From Flavobacteriaceae bacterium (GTDB lineage Bacteria; Bacteroidota; Bacteroidia; Flavobacteriales; Flavobacteriaceae), in the NCBI GenBank assembly GCA_016649785.1, contig JAENXB010000140.1:1-7591 (forward strand): 7,591 nucleotides of DNA. Direction: 5' to 3'. The position numbers and the translations under genes are program-made. Of the stretch, positions 6,182 through 7,591 are shown piece by piece. The notes under the pieces were generated by a model. The model saw nothing but the letters and a program-made list of their open reading frames with translations, ran no database searches and was not told the DNA's origin. Every line of letters starts with the position of its first letter. The first letter of the stretch is position 1.

Positions 6182-6969
6182 AAGGAACCTGATAAAAGTT
6201 TCTGAAGTTTTTTGAAATAATCAAAGGCGGGAATCAATCTTGACCCATACCAACTGAAATATTCGCCATCTACAAGTTCTACACGAACATTACAAATTTC
6301 CCGCATTTCTTCAACATGCTTTTCTTTAAAGGGATATGGTTCTGAAGACAGCAGTATCAAATCCGGTTTTAATCTTTTCAATTCCTCCCGTTTAATTTCA
6401 GGATACCTGCTTTCGTTATTTTCAAATACATTTTCCCATCCGTTTAGTTTGAGCAGGGAATTAATAAAAGTGTCTCCTCCTGCAACCATCCAGGGTTCCC
6501 GCCAGATAAAATAGGCGACTTTGCCAGGAATAACAGGGATTTCTTTTTCAAATTCCCTTTTCTCCTTCTGCAGTTTTAAAATTAATTGATTTGCTTCCCG
6601 ATAACGATCAAATAACTTCCCATACATTTCGATCAATATCAACACATCTTCAAAATCGATGATTTCGGACACATGCACCGGCGCGATTTTCTCCAGTTCC
6701 AGCACCATTTCCAGGGTATTCTCCTCCTTATTGCACAAAATAAGCGGGTTTAGCGCCCGGATCTTGTCAAAATGGACCTTTTTTGTTCCCCCAACTACTG
6801 TTTTTGACTTTCTGAGGTACTTCGGATGAATGCAGAATTTGGTGATGCCCACAATGTTTTCTTCCAGCCCAAGGGCGACCAGCAATTCCGTTTGACTGGG
6901 AACCAAAGAAATTATGCGTTTTGGAACGTCTTTAATATTGAGTTCACGTTGCAGTTGATCTCTAATCAT
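6178..6969 (-). CDS. Helical-backbone metal/cobalamin receptor (BtuF-like, class III binding-protein fold) without signal peptide
   Basis: This 263-aa protein has the Peripla_BP_2 fold: two alpha/beta lobes joined by a long helix (about 107-142, highly charged). Lobe one begins K-R-I-I-S-L-V-P-S-Q-T-E-L-L at 17-30 and continues with I-V-G-I-T-K-F-C-I-H-P at 39-49 and V-G-G-T-K at 59-63. Lobe two has Y-F-I-W-R-E-P-W at 153-160, G-G-D-T-F-I-N at 164-170, and F-S-W-Y-G-S-R at 238-244. Relatives such as BtuF bind vitamin B12, haem or siderophores for ABC import. This one has no export signal, and an in-frame TAA 15 nt upstream of the ATG rules out a longer N-terminus, so it should act in the cytosol. 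No permease or ATPase gene is adjacent. Its ligand is unknown; the nearby B12 enzyme gene makes a corrinoid a reasonable guess only. Signal-less members of this family recur in Bacteroidota as far as I recall. Confidence 0.88.
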   Translation of the reverse strand: MIRDQLQRELNIKDVPKRIISLVPSQTELLVALGLEENIVGITKFCIHPKYLRKSKTVVGGTKKVHFDKIRALNPLILCNKEENTLEMVLELEKIAPVHVSEIIDFEDVLILIEMYGKLFDRYREANQLILKLQKEKREFEKEIPVIPGKVAYFIWREPWMVAGGDTFINSLLKLNGWENVFENNESRYPEIKREELKRLKPDLILLSSEPYPFKEKHVEEMREICNVRVELVDGEYFSWYGSRLIPAFDYFKKLQKLLSGSF

Positions 6970-7002
6970 AATGGCTCTGTTTTATAAAATTGAAGAAAAA
7001 AA

Positions 7003-7183
7003 TTAACCGCTAAGGTCGCAAAGGTTTACGCAAAGGGCGCAAAGCATTGTGATCCATTGACTATTCTGTTCTAAAAACCTATTCACTTGAATATTTAAAC
7101 CAATGGTTATTTCGATTTCATTTTAAGTTGCTGTTTTTTCTCTGCGTCCTTTGTGATTTTCCCTTTGCGTTCTTTGCGGTTAA
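7003..7183. repeat. Imperfect long inverted repeat built of CGCAAAG units
   Basis: The left arm (7003-7044) reads TTAAC followed by CGCTAAG (7008), CGCAAAG (7017), CGCAAAG (7029) and CGCAAAG (7038). The right arm (7140-7183), read on the minus strand, is TTAAC followed by CGCAAAG (7178-7172), CGCAAAG (7169-7163), CACAAAG (7155-7149) and CGCAGAG (7146-7140). The units are spaced 9, 12, 9 and 9, 14, 9. A 95-nt spacer separates the arms. No open reading frame of note lies inside. It occupies most of the 280-bp gap between pyrF and the receptor gene. Transcribed leftward, the second arm is followed by TTAATTTTTTTC, so the element could also end the pyrF transcript. Confidence 0.7.
7074..7103 (-). 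promoter_or_regulatory. Weak candidate promoter for the BtuF-like gene inside the repeat spacer
   Basis: On the minus strand a TTG (7103-7101) is followed after 19 nt by TAGGTTTT (7081-7074), which differs from TAnnTTTG only at the last base. Transcription would begin near 7067 and include the whole left repeat arm in a leader of about 100 nt. The surroundings are A/T-rich, so a chance match is quite possible. Confidence 0.25.
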
Positions 7184-7249
7184 AAAAGGACGAAGTCAGA
7201 AAGAGAGCTTTTGAATATTCCAGATTCAATTAAATCAGGACCTAAACAT

Positions 7250-7591
7250 TTAAAGCTCTTCCGCTTCAAATAAGGCTAGTTGCTCCGCCATTTCCAGCTG
7301 CATAACTTCGGCTTTGGCGGCGGCAATTTCGGCGAAATTCGAAGTGTCGGAGGCATAAATAATGGCTCGTGAAGAATTCACCAAGAGTCCCACATCTTTA
7401 GTCATTCCATATTTGCAGACTTCCTCAAGGCTTCCGCCCTGAGCGCCAACCCCGGGTACCAATAAAAAACTGTCTGGAATTATTTTTCTAATTTCAGTGA
7501 GATATTCAGCTTTTGTAGCCCCTACAACGTACATCAGTCTGCCTGAATTTTCCCAGAATCTCGATTTTCTCAACACCGCTTTATACAATTC
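7250..7591 (-). CDS. pyrF: Orotidine 5'-phosphate decarboxylase, type 2, C-terminal part (5' end beyond window)
   Basis: The last 113 residues of the protein are present; the gene enters from the right edge, and the full enzyme of this type is about 270 aa. OMP decarboxylase converts OMP to UMP, the last step of de novo pyrimidine synthesis, in the cytosol. The fragment has the C-terminal features of the family: M-Y-V-V-G-A-T near residues 20-26, the phosphate-binding loop V-P-G-V-G-A-Q-G-G at 45-53, and L-L-V-N-S-S-R-A-I at 69-77, whose Arg contacts the substrate phosphate. The catalytic Lys/Asp cluster lies upstream, outside the window. A TTG at 7588 is not a start; the frame stays open to 7591. 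The end (EMAEQLALFEAEEL) is a normal C-terminal helix. The repeat at 7003-7183 lies 66 nt downstream. Confidence 0.93.
   Translation of the reverse strand, partial: ELYKAVLRKSRFWENSGRLMYVVGATKAEYLTEIRKIIPDSFLLVPGVGAQGGSLEEVCKYGMTKDVGLLVNSSRAIIYASDTSNFAEIAAAKAEVMQLEMAEQLALFEAEEL

Noticed and set aside
7204..7259. Inverted repeat AGAGCTTT/AAAGCTCT as a pyrF terminator
   Set aside because: The stem is only 8 bp with a 40-nt loop, it overlaps the pyrF coding end, and no T-run follows the leftward arm.

Overview
The window looks like ordinary chromosome from a low-GC marine or soil member of the Flavobacteriaceae (Bacteroidota). Three things point there. The recognisable proteins are typical of that group: a fused isobutyryl-CoA mutase, a DUF4197 lipoprotein, a Lacal_2735-like small protein and a type-2 PyrF. 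Shine-Dalgarno sequences are weak or absent. Several gene starts are preceded by the Bacteroidota -7 box TAnnTTTG. The genus cannot be fixed from the sequence alone.

Layout, left to right. A MarC-family membrane protein gene runs leftward off the edge (1-513, minus). Divergent from it is a small hypothetical four-helix-bundle-like gene with an acidic tail (633-1112, plus). That gene converges on icmF (1360-4791, minus), and the gap between them holds a strong two-way terminator hairpin and a degenerate 7-nt purine repeat. A 409-bp divergent spacer (4792-5200) carries two REP-like hairpins. Next come a DUF4197 outer-membrane-type lipoprotein (5201-5905, plus) and a 55-aa Lacal_2735-like protein (6014-6181, plus). 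The latter overlaps tail-to-tail by 4 nt with a BtuF-like helical-backbone metal/cobalamin receptor that lacks any signal peptide (6178-6969, minus). A 181-bp imperfect inverted repeat built from CGCAAAG units fills the gap before the 3' part of pyrF (7250-7591, minus), which runs off the right edge.

How the genes relate. IcmF is a self-contained B12 enzyme interconverting isobutyryl-CoA and n-butyryl-CoA, carrying its own G-protein chaperone domain. Its Phe604 and Gln792 match isobutyryl-CoA mutase rather than methylmalonyl-CoA mutase. The receptor about 1.4 kb away belongs to a family that binds cobalamin or chelated metals. A functional link to IcmF is conceivable, but the two genes are separated by opposite-strand genes and are not an operon. 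The other genes look like unrelated single-gene units.

I found no phage, defence, CRISPR, transposase or RNA gene. No clear new multi-gene system is visible. The most interesting material is non-coding: three different repeat families in the spacers, one of which (CGCAAAG units spaced 9 nt apart) occurs in two spacers and seems to serve as, or travel with, 3'-end hairpins.
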